23,808 nucleotides of DNA from Sphingomonadales bacterium UBA6171 (GCA_002422985.1 DITZ01000070.1:1-23808), one strand, 5' to 3'; positions 1-7,063 are shown, counted from the stretch's first letter. Notes: generated by a model from the sequence alone, not told the origin. A program made the numbers and translations.

Positions 1-590
1 TAGATATAGGTGTTGCGGACCATGAACTCCTTGAGGATGTCGTTCTGGATGGTCCCTTCCAGCCTGGCCGCCGGCACGCCCTGTTCCTCGGCCGCCACGA
101 TATAGAAGGCCAGGCAGGGCAGCACCGCGCCGTTCATCGTCATGGAGACGGACATCTGATCGAGCGGAATGCCGTCGAACAGGATTTTCATATCCTCCAC
201 CGAATCGATGGCGACTCCGGCCTTGCCCACATCGCCGGTCACGCGCGGATGATCGCTGTCATAACCGCGATGGGTGGCGAGATCGAAGGCGACCGACAGC
301 CCCTTCTGCCCGCCCGCCAGATTGCGGCGATAGAAAGCGTTGGAGGCTTCCGCCGTGGAGAAGCCGGCATATTGGCGGATGGTCCAGGGCCGGCCGGCAT
401 ACATGGTGGCGCGCACGCCGCGCGTGTAGGGCTGGAAGCCGGGCAGGCCGGGATCAACCGCGGGCAGGTCTGCTGCGGTGTAGAGCGGTTTCACCCTGAT
501 GCCTTCGGGCGTTTCCCAGGCGAGGTCACGGCCCTTCACTTCCTCTCCGGCCAGTTTTTCCCAGTCGGCGAAAGTTGGTTGGTCGGTCAT
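1..590 (-). CDS. methylmalonyl-CoA mutase large subunit, N-terminal part (runs off window start)
   Basis: Reverse-strand reading from the ATG at 590 gives about 196 residues before the window edge, so the gene is cut and its C-terminal part is not visible. The protein starts MTDQPTFADWEKLAG and carries the family hallmarks in order: the RQYAGF motif that holds the active-site tyrosine of the family, then FYRRNLAGGQKGLSVAFDLA, THRGYDSDHPRV, GDVGKAGVAI, and MSVSMTMNGAVLP, a conserved stretch of the substrate-binding TIM barrel. The enzyme interconverts (R)-methylmalonyl-CoA and succinyl-CoA with adenosylcobalamin, in propionyl-CoA and branched-chain degradation; the B12 domain would lie outside the window. 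An AAGGAG ribosome site sits 7 to 8 bases before the ATG. It is divergent from dnaQ across a 192-base spacer. The symbol (scpA, mcmA or mutB) cannot be fixed from this fragment. Confidence 0.95.
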   Translation of the reverse strand, partial: MTDQPTFADWEKLAGEEVKGRDLAWETPEGIRVKPLYTAADLPAVDPGLPGFQPYTRGVRATMYAGRPWTIRQYAGFSTAEASNAFYRRNLAGGQKGLSVAFDLATHRGYDSDHPRVTGDVGKAGVAIDSVEDMKILFDGIPLDQMSVSMTMNGAVLPCLAFYIVAAEEQGVPAARLEGTIQNDILKEFMVRNTYI

Positions 591-636
591 GTGCGGCTCC
601 TTTGCGAAACCGCATGATAGGGGGCACCGGCGCTGT

Positions 637-670
637 CAATCATCTGTTGATTGGCATGCAGTTGATTGGC
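637..670. repeat. 10-base direct repeat with an inverted partial copy, operator-like, between mutase and dnaQ
   Basis: GTTGATTGGC occurs at 646-655 and again at 661-670, a 15-base period. CAATCA at 637-642 is the inverse of TGATTG at 648-653. Two direct copies plus one inverted partial copy within 34 bases, in the spacer between divergent genes, look like clustered binding sites for a regulator. The function is inferred only. Confidence 0.4.
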
Positions 671-782
671 GCGCCATGCCATGCCCGAACGGACGGAGCG
701 TGCGAAAAGCACAGCCGGGCCGCCGGCTTGTTGCCCGTCCGCACTTGAAACCCGCCGGGAACAGGCTGATAGTGGATCAACG

Positions 783-1484
783 ATGCGGGAAATCGTTCTT
801 GATACCGAAACCACGGGGCTGGATCCGGCACAGGGCCACCGGCTTGTGGAATTCGCAGGGCTGGAGCTGCTGGACCGTGTGCCCACCGGGCGGCACCTGC
901 ATTTCTTTGCCTGCCCCGAACGCGACATGCCCGGCGAAGCCGAAGCCGTGCATGGGCTGTCCGCCGCCTTTTTGGCCGACAAGCCGCGCTTTGCGGAAAT
1001 GGCCGGCGCGCTCCTCGATTTCATCGGCGACGCCATGCTGGTGGCGCATAACGCCCCGTTCGACATGCGTTTCCTGAACGCCGAGCTGGAACGCGCCGGC
1101 TGGCCGCCGCTGTCCCCCATGCGCGTCATCGACACGCTGGAGCTGGCGCGGCGCGCGCTGCCGGGTGCCAAGCACAGCCTGGATGCGCTGTGCACCCGCT
1201 TTGGCATCGACCGGTCCGCCAGGGTGCAGCATGGCGCGCTCATCGATGCCGAACTGCTGGCGGAGGTCTATGTCGAGCTGACGGGCGGCCGGCAGATCGG
1301 TTTTGACCTGATGCTGACGAATGTGGCCGCCAATGACGGGCCGCCGCCGGTGCGCGAGCTTGTGCCGCCGCGGGATTTTCCGGTGGCCGCGGATGAACTG
1401 GCCGCGCATCTGGCCTTTGTGCAGGGCATCAAGGATTCCATCTGGGCAAGGCTGGCACCAAAACGCCATGCCGCGCCCCAATAA
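783..1484 (+). CDS. dnaQ: DNA polymerase III epsilon subunit (3'-5' proofreading exonuclease)
   Basis: The 233-residue protein begins MREIVLDTETTGLDP, which is the standard start of DnaQ, so I chose the ATG at 783 although the frame is open from 666. The DEDDh exonuclease motifs are present: Exo I DTETTG near residue 7, Exo II VAHNAPFDMRFLNAEL around residues 96-111, and Exo III with HGALIDAELLAEVY, giving the general-base His and the last Asp. The C-terminal segment ending FVQGIKDSIWARL resembles the part that binds the alpha subunit in alphaproteobacterial homologues. The stretch after Exo I (VEFAGLELL) departs from the common VEIGAVEL but keeps its length. It proofreads the replicative polymerase in the cytoplasm. 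The hpf gene follows after 11 bases, so the two are probably co-transcribed. Confidence 0.95.
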   Translation: MREIVLDTETTGLDPAQGHRLVEFAGLELLDRVPTGRHLHFFACPERDMPGEAEAVHGLSAAFLADKPRFAEMAGALLDFIGDAMLVAHNAPFDMRFLNAELERAGWPPLSPMRVIDTLELARRALPGAKHSLDALCTRFGIDRSARVQHGALIDAELLAEVYVELTGGRQIGFDLMLTNVAANDGPPPVRELVPPRDFPVAADELAAHLAFVQGIKDSIWARLAPKRHAAPQ

Positions 1485-1495
1485 AGGAGAGTGTA

Positions 1496-2074
1496 ATGGA
1501 AATTCGCGTTTCGGGCCATCAGGTCGATACGGGCGACGCCTTCCGCGAACATGCGGATGAGCGCATGCAGTCCATCGCGCAGAAATATTTCGAGCGCGCG
1601 ATCGGCGCGCATGTCACGCTCTCCAACGGCCCGCACGACAGTTTCCAGTGCGATATCATCGCGCATGTGATGCAGGGGCTGGTGCTGAAAGGCTCCAATC
1701 GCGGCGGAACGGCGAATCTGGCCTTTGATGGCGCGGCGGATCGCATCGAAAAGCAGCTGCGCCGCTATATGCGCCGGCTGAAGGACAAGTCGGGCGGGCA
1801 GACGCTGGCCGGCCTGCCGCTGATGGCGCCGGCGGATAATGCCGATTACCGCATCTTTGCGTCGGCCGACCATGAGCCGGAAGCCCCCGAAGCGCCGCTG
1901 ACCATCGCCGAGACGCGGGTGGATATTCCCGATGCCAGCGTATCGGATGCAGTGATGATGTTGGATCTGCGCAACACCACGGCGCTGCTGTTCAAGAACA
2001 GCGGCACGGGTGCCCTCAACATGGTCTATCGGCGGGAGGACGGGAATATCGGCTGGGTCGAGCCGCGCGCATGA
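1496..2074 (+). CDS. hpf: ribosome hibernation promoting factor, long form
   Basis: The 192-residue protein has an N-terminal S30AE/RaiA-type domain (about residues 1-100: MEIRVSGHQVDTG, then the basic helix IEKQLRRYMRRLKDK) and a separate C-terminal domain (about 135-190) ending FKNSGTGALNMVYRREDGN. The two-domain length is that of long HPF, whose C-terminal part dimerises to join two 70S ribosomes into inactive 100S particles in stationary phase; the short gammaproteobacterial form lacks this part. A strong AAAGGAG ribosome site precedes the ATG. It lies between dnaQ and ptsN. The hpf-ptsN neighbourhood is classical in proteobacteria, usually downstream of rpoN, but here dnaQ takes that position. 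Confidence 0.95.
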   Translation: MEIRVSGHQVDTGDAFREHADERMQSIAQKYFERAIGAHVTLSNGPHDSFQCDIIAHVMQGLVLKGSNRGGTANLAFDGAADRIEKQLRRYMRRLKDKSGGQTLAGLPLMAPADNADYRIFASADHEPEAPEAPLTIAETRVDIPDASVSDAVMMLDLRNTTALLFKNSGTGALNMVYRREDGNIGWVEPRA

Positions 2075-2083
2075 CGCCCTGAC

Positions 2084-2110
2084 GCGCCGGATCCTGTATG
2101 GGACCGGCGC
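2084..2110 (+). other. GC-rich hairpin between hpf and ptsN
   Basis: GCGCCGG (2084-2090) pairs with CCGGCGC (2104-2110). Inside, one mismatch, one wobble and two C-G pairs can extend the stem. There is no U-tract, so it could be a weak terminator, an attenuator or an mRNA processing site separating hpf from ptsN. This rests on sequence symmetry only. Confidence 0.35.
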
Positions 2111-2168
2111 ATGGGCTATGGGCCCGTTTCGTCGTCCGTCTCGTCATCCAGCAAATTGAATCGTCGTC

Positions 2169-2633
2169 ATGCTGCTATCCGATCTTCTGCCAGCCTCTGC
2201 CATTGCCGTGGGCGTTACCGCGGCCGACAAGCGCGCGGTTTTCGACCGGGCGGGGGCGATAATCGGCCCGCCGCTTGGCGTGTCGCCGCGGGCGGTTGCC
2301 CGCACGCTGGCCGATCGGGAGGCGCTGGGCAGCACCGGCTTTGGCGGCGGTTGCGCCATCCCGCACGGCCGGATGGCGGGGCTGACGCAGATGCATGCCG
2401 CCGTGCTGCGGCTGGCAAAGCCGCTGGACTGGCAGGCGCTGGATGGCCTGGCTGTCGAGCTGGTGGTCGTGCTGCTGGGGCCGGCGGACGCGGGCGTGGA
2501 GCATCTGAAGGCGCTGGCGCTGGTCAGCCGCCTGCTGCGCGACCGGGCGCGGGTGGCGCGGATGCTGGGCGCGGCGGATGCGGGCGCGCTGCTGGCGAGC
2601 CTGGCCGACGGGCCGGACATCGTGGCGGCATGA
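2169..2633 (+). CDS. ptsN: PTS IIA-like nitrogen regulatory protein PtsN (EIIA-Ntr)
   Basis: The 154-residue protein matches the usual EIIA-Ntr length and is a single PTS EIIA type 2 domain. The phosphorylated histidine is His66 in the GGGCAIPHGR motif, preceded by REALGSTGFGGG. The second conserved histidine is His112 in GVEHLKALALVSRLLRD, a signature of the family. The protein accepts phosphate from NPr/EI-Ntr and acts as a regulator of nitrogen, potassium or stress functions rather than as a sugar transporter; EI-Ntr and NPr are not in this window. The start has a weak ribosome site, but the MLLSDLL beginning is typical. Its stop codon overlaps the next start by ATGA, so it is translationally coupled to the thioesterase. 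Confidence 0.93.
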   Translation: MLLSDLLPASAIAVGVTAADKRAVFDRAGAIIGPPLGVSPRAVARTLADREALGSTGFGGGCAIPHGRMAGLTQMHAAVLRLAKPLDWQALDGLAVELVVVLLGPADAGVEHLKALALVSRLLRDRARVARMLGAADAGALLASLADGPDIVAA

Positions 2634-3070
2634 GCGACGCGGCGCATTTTCGCGGGCTGGAACGGCTCTATGCCGCCGCACCCGTCAACCATATCTTTGA
2701 AAGCCGGCTGACGATTCCTGAAGCTGGCCGGGCGGAAATCCGCTTTGGCATCACGCCGCGCATGTTCCACGCCGCCGGTGCCGCGCATGGCACCATCTAT
2801 TTCAAGATGCTGGACGATGCCGCTTTTTATGCGGCGAATTCCATGGTGGAGGACATGTTCATGCTCACCACCCAGTTCAACCTGTTCCTCACCCGCCCGG
2901 TGAAGGAGGAGGCGCTGACGGCGGTTGGCCAGTGGGTTTCCGGTCGCCGCCGGGTGCTGATCGCCGAATCGCGGCTGATTGACGCCGATGGCGAGGAAGT
3001 AGCGCGCGGGCAGGGCACCTTCATGCGCTCGCGCATCCCGCTGGCCAGCCTGCCCGGCTATGCGGGCTAG
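2630..3070 (+). CDS. PaaI-family hot-dog thioesterase
   Basis: The frame is open from 2111, but the upstream part is a shadow of ptsN. The ATG at 2630 overlaps the ptsN stop (ATGA) and gives a 146-residue protein, the usual single hot-dog length. The segment AAHGTIYFKMLDDAAFYAANS corresponds to the HGG...D..A active-site helix of PaaI-type acyl-CoA thioesterases, with TQFNLFLTRPV and VARGQGTFMRS as the following conserved strands. It should hydrolyse an acyl-CoA or aryl-CoA thioester in the cytoplasm; the substrate cannot be read from the sequence. The HGG motif appears as HGT here. The DUF1491 gene follows after 3 bases, so ptsN, this gene and DUF1491 form one tightly packed unit. Confidence 0.85.
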   Translation: MSDAAHFRGLERLYAAAPVNHIFESRLTIPEAGRAEIRFGITPRMFHAAGAAHGTIYFKMLDDAAFYAANSMVEDMFMLTTQFNLFLTRPVKEEALTAVGQWVSGRRRVLIAESRLIDADGEEVARGQGTFMRSRIPLASLPGYAG

Positions 3071-3073
3071 GGC

Positions 3074-3403
3074 ATGACGGAGCCAGCGCCGCCGGCGTCG
3101 CTCATCGTGCCGGCGCTGGTGCGGCAGGTGTCCGCCGCGGGCGGCTTTGCCACCGTGCTCAACAAGGGCTCGCCCTATGGCTCGGCGCTGCTGCTGGTGC
3201 ATCGCTGGCAGGCCGATGTGCGGGCGTATGAGCGGGTGCCGGGGCCGGATGGCCGGCCCACATGGCGGCTGGCGGCAAATGGCACGGAATCGGTCGATTC
3301 TTTCCTTGCCCGGCAGCGCCGCTTTGATCCGGATATGTGGGTGATCGAACTGGATGTCGCCAATCCCGAACGCTTCGTCCCGGATATGCCGCCGGTCGAT
3401 TGA
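3074..3403 (+). CDS. DUF1491 family protein
   Basis: The 109-residue protein has no signal peptide or membrane segment. It shows the pattern I associate with DUF1491: LVRQVSAAGGFATVLNKGSPYGSAL at the start, an ER..GPDGRPTW centre, and the conserved FDPDMWVIELD near residue 90. Length agrees with the family, which has no established function and is widespread in alphaproteobacteria. It starts 3 bases after the thioesterase stop and is therefore probably the last gene of the ptsN operon, since a 232-base spacer follows. The family call is from motif memory and a profile search would settle it. Confidence 0.8.
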   Translation: MTEPAPPASLIVPALVRQVSAAGGFATVLNKGSPYGSALLLVHRWQADVRAYERVPGPDGRPTWRLAANGTESVDSFLARQRRFDPDMWVIELDVANPERFVPDMPPVD

Positions 3404-3410
3404 CCGCGCC

Positions 3411-3428
3411 GGCCTCGTCCGTCAGGCC
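3411..3428 (+). terminator. short hairpin after DUF1491, possible terminator
   Basis: GGCCT (3411-3415) and AGGCC (3424-3428) form a small stem, extended by one C-G pair (3410-3429), starting 7 bases after the DUF1491 stop. No U-run follows, so this is weak as an intrinsic terminator. Confidence 0.25.
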
Positions 3429-3481
3429 GCCTGTGTGCATTTGCTTCCAGCCACTTTCACCCTTGGCATCAGGGGGGTTGG

Positions 3482-3600
3482 CGGGGCCAAAACCCCGGAT
3501 GCACCGGCATTTCCGGGCAGGAATGCTGGCGTGGAAAGCGCGGATCGCGCGTGACAGCCGCCTGGCAAACGAGAATATCCGGGTCGCCAGGCCCCTGTCA
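3482..3600. other. four consecutive hairpins in the spacer before the wall hydrolase: structured leader or small RNA candidate
   Basis: Four inverted repeats lie side by side. P1 is CGGGG 3482-3486 with CCCCG 3493-3497. P2 is 3504-3514 with 3520-3529, ten pairs with one bulge and one wobble. P3 is GCGCG 3538-3542 with CGCGC 3546-3550. P4 is TGACAG 3552-3557 with CTGTCA 3595-3600, then a symmetric 2x2 internal loop, then GCCTGGC 3560-3566 with GCCAGGC 3586-3592, capped by a 19-base loop. P4 ends 35 bases before the ATG of the SleB-like gene. It does not match the SRP RNA, 6S RNA, tmRNA or RNase P motifs that I know. It could be a structured 5' leader, a small RNA on either strand, or partly chance in GC-rich DNA. 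Confidence 0.4.
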
Positions 3601-3635
3601 TGCAGCCCCATGATCCGCGAATGATGAGTAGCTGA

Positions 3636-4268
3636 ATGCGTCATTTCTATCGGGCCGCTGCAATTCTGGGCATCGGGATGTTTCTTCTTGCTGCCGGCGA
3701 TGCCCCCAATGCCGATCCCGGCTTCCTTGCAGCCGCCCCCCTTGCCGAAGCGCCAGCCAGTATCGAAGTTCCGGCCGGTATCGAAGCGCCGGCGATCATC
3801 GAAGAGCCGCTTGACATGGTGGAGCCGGAACTGGCGCCCACCCTTCCCGAATCCGCATCGCTCACCGCCATGGTCTCCGAAGTGCGCACCATGCCCGCGC
3901 TGTCGCTGGACCGGGAGCTGGAATGCCTGGCGACCGCGGTTTATTATGAGTCCAAGGGCGAGCCGCTGGAAGGTCAGCTGGCTGTTGCGCAGGTCATCAT
4001 CAACCGGGTGGAGCGCGGCCGCTTTGGCACCGATATCTGCGCGGTGGTGAAGGCGCCGAAGCAGTTTTCCTTTGTGAAGGGCGGCCAGCTTTCGCAGCCG
4101 GGCAACAATCACAACTGGCAGACGGCCCGCGCCATCGCCATCATCGCGTCGGCCGAAGCCTGGCGCGACATTGTGGGCGAGGCGACCCATTTCCACGCAT
4201 CGCGCGTCAGCCCCGGCTGGCGGATGCAGCGTGTGGCGCAGGTGGGCAACCACATCTTCTATCGCTAG
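3636..4268 (+). CDS. exported SleB-like cell wall hydrolase
   Basis: The 210-residue protein has an N-terminal hydrophobic segment (residues 7-20, AAAILGIGMFLLAA), which is a signal peptide or anchor. A Pro/Glu-rich linker follows (residues 33-75) with repeated P-x-I-E units such as ASIEVPAGIEAPAIIEEP. The Hydrolase_2 (SleB) domain runs from about residue 95 to the end: LECLATAVYYESKGEP with the probable catalytic Glu105, then GQLAVAQVIINRV, FSFVKGG, and the C-terminal THFHAS..SPGW...VGNHIFYR. SleB-type enzymes cleave peptidoglycan glycan strands; in non-sporulating alphaproteobacteria they act on the wall in the periplasm. The ribosome site is weak and the upstream spacer can fold, so translation may be controlled. 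The exact start is slightly uncertain. Confidence 0.88.
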   Translation: MRHFYRAAAILGIGMFLLAAGDAPNADPGFLAAAPLAEAPASIEVPAGIEAPAIIEEPLDMVEPELAPTLPESASLTAMVSEVRTMPALSLDRELECLATAVYYESKGEPLEGQLAVAQVIINRVERGRFGTDICAVVKAPKQFSFVKGGQLSQPGNNHNWQTARAIAIIASAEAWRDIVGEATHFHASRVSPGWRMQRVAQVGNHIFYR

Positions 4269-4316
4269 GGCCGGCTCAATCTCCTATGTTCGGTAAAACG
4301 CGCGCAGGAGAAAGCC

Positions 4317-5027
4317 ATGTCCGGCCAGCCCATCATCACCCCGGCCCCCATTGCCCCGGCCCCCATCACGCAAGAGCGTATCGCCGAGGTTGACCGCTGG
4401 ATCGCCCGGCACCTGCTGCCCGAAGATGCAATGATGAACGCCGTGCTGGAGGCCAACCAGCGGGCCGGCTTGCAGGCGATCGACGTGTCGCCGCTGCATG
4501 CCGGCTTTCTGGCGTTGCTGGTGCACAGCATCGGTGCGCGGCGCGTGCTGGAAATCGGCACGCTGGGCGGTTATTCCGCCATCGCCATGGCACGCGCGCT
4601 GCCCGAAGGCGGCAAGGTGACGACGCTGGAGATCGACCCGCGCGCCGCCGAAGTGGCCCGTGCCAATTTCGCCCGTGCCGATGTGGTGAAAAAGGTCGAT
4701 CTGCGGCTGGGCGCGGCGCTGGATCTGCTGCCGGTGATTGCCGGCGAAGGCCATGCGTTCGACATGGCCTTCATCGATGCCGACAAGGAAAACAACGCCG
4801 CCTATGCCGACTGGGCCGCCACGCTGCTGCGGCCGGGCGGGCTGATGATCGTGGACAATGTGGTGCGCGAGGGCCGCATCACCGACATGGATGACCATGA
4901 CATCAGGGTGGAAGGCACGCGCAGCCTTTATGCCGCCATGCGCATGGACCGGCGATTCGAGGCCACCGCCCTGCAACTGGTCGGCACCAAGGGCTGGGAC
5001 GGCATGCTGATCGCGCGGCGGCTGTAG
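4317..5027 (+). CDS. class I SAM-dependent O-methyltransferase (COMT/CCoAOMT type)
   Basis: The 236-residue protein has length and motifs of the caffeoyl-CoA O-methyltransferase-like family. The SAM-binding motif is VLEIGTLGGYSAIAMARALP (about residues 78-97), with TTLEIDPRAAEVARAN after it. FIDADKENNAAY supplies the metal-binding aspartates and LRPGGLMIVDNVV the following strand and Asn. Such enzymes transfer a methyl group from SAM to a catechol-type hydroxyl; the bacterial substrate is unknown. The first 18 residues are Pro/Ala-rich and probably disordered. A good GCAGGAG ribosome site stands before the ATG. The gene is convergent with the NUDIX gene, their stop codons only 2 bases apart, so their 3' ends are tightly packed. 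Confidence 0.9.
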   Translation: MSGQPIITPAPIAPAPITQERIAEVDRWIARHLLPEDAMMNAVLEANQRAGLQAIDVSPLHAGFLALLVHSIGARRVLEIGTLGGYSAIAMARALPEGGKVTTLEIDPRAAEVARANFARADVVKKVDLRLGAALDLLPVIAGEGHAFDMAFIDADKENNAAYADWAATLLRPGGLMIVDNVVREGRITDMDDHDIRVEGTRSLYAAMRMDRRFEATALQLVGTKGWDGMLIARRL

Positions 5028-5029
5028 CG

Positions 5030-5800
5030 CTATTCCCGCCGGGTGCGGGTCAGATCCTCGCTGGTATAGGGATAGCCGACGCCTTCGGGGATGGAGAGTC
5101 TTTGCCCCGCAATCTGCGGCTGGATGAAAGGGGGCGGAGTGGTGTCGGCCATCAGCGCGGCAACGGTGGAAAATTGCGCCAGCCGGGCGATGTTGCAGCG
5201 GGTGGGGAACAGCAGGCTGATGCTGCCGGCCGCCAGTTCCGCCAGCAGGTCGGCCGGGCGCGCCCAGCGGCTGGCGACCGCCTCATGGCCGTCTGCCAGA
5301 TGATGCTCGCCGTCGGGCAGCACCGCCAGATAGAAACGGGTGTCGAAACGGGTGTGCAGCCCGACGGGCGGCAGCCAGCGGGCAAAGGGGGTGAGCGCGG
5401 CGGCATCCAGCCGGTGGCCGATACGGGCCAGCAGATCGGCGAAATCCAGCTCGTGCCGGTCGCTTAACGGGCGCAGCAGCGCCCGCTCCTCCACCGAAAC
5501 GGGCGGCCCGGCAGACAGCAGCACGCCGGCTTCCTCGAACGCCTCGCGCGCGGCGGTGATGCGGCCGGCGGCCTCGTCGCGCTCCAGCGCGTCGAAGCCG
5601 GAGAGGGTGGCGGCATCCGAAAGATGATCGCCAGCGTCCACCTTGCCGCCGGGGAAGGCGACCGCGCCGCCGGCGAAACCCATGCCCTTGGCGCGTTCGA
5701 TTACCAATATCTCGATGCCCGCCGCGCTGTCGCGGCTGAGGATGACGGTGGCGGCCGGGATTGCGCCGGTCGCGTCGATGGGTTCGGCGCTCACATACAT
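5030..5800 (-). CDS. NUDIX hydrolase with an insert in the NUDIX box (NUDT19-like)
   Basis: The 256-residue protein shows a NUDIX box split by extra residues. The first part is FPGGKVDAGD (residues 49-58) and the REXXEEXG part is REAFEEAG (85-92), about 15 residues further apart than in a standard box. That arrangement is known from the NUDT19/RP2 branch, whose members hydrolyse CoA and acyl-CoA. N-terminal strand AATVILSRDSAAGIEILVIER and C-terminal FLAVLPDG...EAVASRWARPADLL fit the fold. CoA-diphosphatase activity is an inference from that resemblance. It shares a 54-base divergent promoter region with tesB, another CoA-ester enzyme, which agrees with an acyl-CoA role. The ATG is preceded by GAGGCGG. 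Confidence 0.88.
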   Translation of the reverse strand: MYVSAEPIDATGAIPAATVILSRDSAAGIEILVIERAKGMGFAGGAVAFPGGKVDAGDHLSDAATLSGFDALERDEAAGRITAAREAFEEAGVLLSAGPPVSVEERALLRPLSDRHELDFADLLARIGHRLDAAALTPFARWLPPVGLHTRFDTRFYLAVLPDGEHHLADGHEAVASRWARPADLLAELAAGSISLLFPTRCNIARLAQFSTVAALMADTTPPPFIQPQIAGQRLSIPEGVGYPYTSEDLTRTRRE

Positions 5801-5854
5801 GCCGCCTCACATGACGGCTGGCGCCCGCCAGCGCAAGACGGCAAAGGGAGAGGT

Positions 5855-6751
5855 ATGACCATCACGCCCCCTTCCGTTCTGTCGTGGGACGGCCGCAGCA
5901 CGCCCGACCTGCTGGCGCTGGAGCAACTGGACCGCGACCTGTTCCGCAACCGGCTGAACCAGCGCAACGCCAATGGCGCGCTGTTCGGCGGACAGGTGCT
6001 GGCGCAGGCGCTGACGGCGGCAACGCACAGTGTGGAGGATAGCGCGGCGCGGCCGGTGCACAGCCTGCACGGCTATTTCCTGCGCGCCGGGCGCTGCCAT
6101 CTGCCCGTTATCTATCAGGTGGACCGCACGCGCGACGGCGGCCGCTTTTCGACGCGCCGGGTGATCGCCTTGCAGGACGGCCAGCCGATCTTTCATATGG
6201 AATGCGGATTCCACGCGCCCGAAGATGGCTTTGATCATGCAGCACCGATCCACAGCGGTTTGCCGCACCCGGACAGCCTGCAAAGCCTGGCGGAGCTGGC
6301 CGACACGCTGCCCAACCTGCCGGACTGGGTGCGCGATCGCTGGAAATCGCAGGAAACGCCGGTGATCGCCAAGCCGCTGGACCCGCCCGGCCTTATCACG
6401 CCGGGCGCGCCGCGCCGCCGCGTGTGGGTGAAGCTGCCGGCGCTGGCGGCGGCGGCAAGCGCGTCGGAACAGGCCTGTATGCTGGCCTATTTGTCAGACT
6501 ATTGGCTGGCCGGCACCGCCGCCAACCCGCACACCCTGCCGATGGCCAGCCCGGACCTGTTCATGGCCAGCATCGACCATGCCATGTGGTTTCACCGGCC
6601 GGTGGATGTGACGGACTGGTTGCTGTTTGATTGCGACAGCCCGTCCGCCCAGGCCGGGCGCGGGCTTTCGCGGGCGCTGATCCACGATATCCATGGCCGG
6701 CTGGTGGCCAGCACCGCGCAGGAATCGCTGATGCGGGCCCGGCGGCTTTAG
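5855..6751 (+). CDS. tesB: acyl-CoA thioesterase II
   Basis: The frame is open from 5624, but the upstream part lies over the NUDIX gene. The ATG at 5855 follows a GGGAGAGG ribosome site and gives 298 residues, close to the family's usual 285-290. It is a double hot-dog protein: the N-terminal half has NGALFGGQVLAQALTAA and VHSLHGYFLRAG, and the C-terminal half has MLAYLSDYW (the conserved Asp), SIDHAMWFHRP, and STAQESLMR with the conserved Gln. These correspond to the Asp-Thr/Ser-Gln catalytic set of E. coli TesB. It hydrolyses medium- and long-chain acyl-CoA to free fatty acid and CoA in the cytoplasm. It is divergent from the NUDIX gene and is followed by the oppositely oriented tRNA. Confidence 0.93.
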   Translation: MTITPPSVLSWDGRSTPDLLALEQLDRDLFRNRLNQRNANGALFGGQVLAQALTAATHSVEDSAARPVHSLHGYFLRAGRCHLPVIYQVDRTRDGGRFSTRRVIALQDGQPIFHMECGFHAPEDGFDHAAPIHSGLPHPDSLQSLAELADTLPNLPDWVRDRWKSQETPVIAKPLDPPGLITPGAPRRRVWVKLPALAAAASASEQACMLAYLSDYWLAGTAANPHTLPMASPDLFMASIDHAMWFHRPVDVTDWLLFDCDSPSAQAGRGLSRALIHDIHGRLVASTAQESLMRARRL

Positions 6752-6795
6752 TTCGGGGGCGCAAATCATCCGGGGGCGGGCATGGTCCAGGGGCC

Positions 6796-6871
6796 TGGTG
6801 GAGACGAGGGGGATCGAACCCCTGACCTCAGCAGTGCGATTGCTGCGCTCTCCCATCTGAGCTACGTCCCC
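6796..6871 (-). tRNA. tRNA-Ala(CGC), CCA encoded
   Basis: The reverse strand folds as a full cloverleaf. The acceptor is GGGGACG with CGTCTCC, containing the G3-U70 wobble that defines alanine tRNAs. The D stem is GCTC/GAGC, the anticodon stem CAGCA/TGCTG with loop ATCGCAC and anticodon CGC, and the T stem AGGGG/CCCCT with loop TTCGATC. The discriminator is A73 and the CCA tail is encoded at 6796-6798. It reads GCG, a frequent alanine codon in this GC-rich genome. Confidence 0.97.
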
Positions 6872-7063
6872 TTTCACAGGGTGGCCCAGGCCGCTTGGGA
6901 AGCGCGGCAATACCAATGCATGCACCGGGATGCAATCCCCCGCCTCGGTCAACAGTGCATGCCCGGCCTTTGGGGCCGCTCTTGCCAATTATGACATGGA
7001 TGCTACGGTCTGCCTCAAGTGCCTGAGCCAGATTGGTTCCGGCGATTTGACGTGGAATGGCCG

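Noticed and set aside
666..782. N-terminal extension of dnaQ
   Set aside because: The frame is open, but the protein family starts at MREIVLDTETTG and the upstream residues have no family resemblance.
3482..3600. Riboswitch, SRP RNA or other known RNA class
   Set aside because: I looked for the conserved boxes of SRP RNA, 6S RNA, tmRNA, RNase P and cobalamin riboswitches and did not see them, so only a generic structured element is claimed.
6782..6994. Short open frame containing DRTPDL...LSHLSY-like sequence over the tRNA
   Set aside because: It is the antisense reading of the tRNA-Ala gene, a well-known source of spurious proteins.
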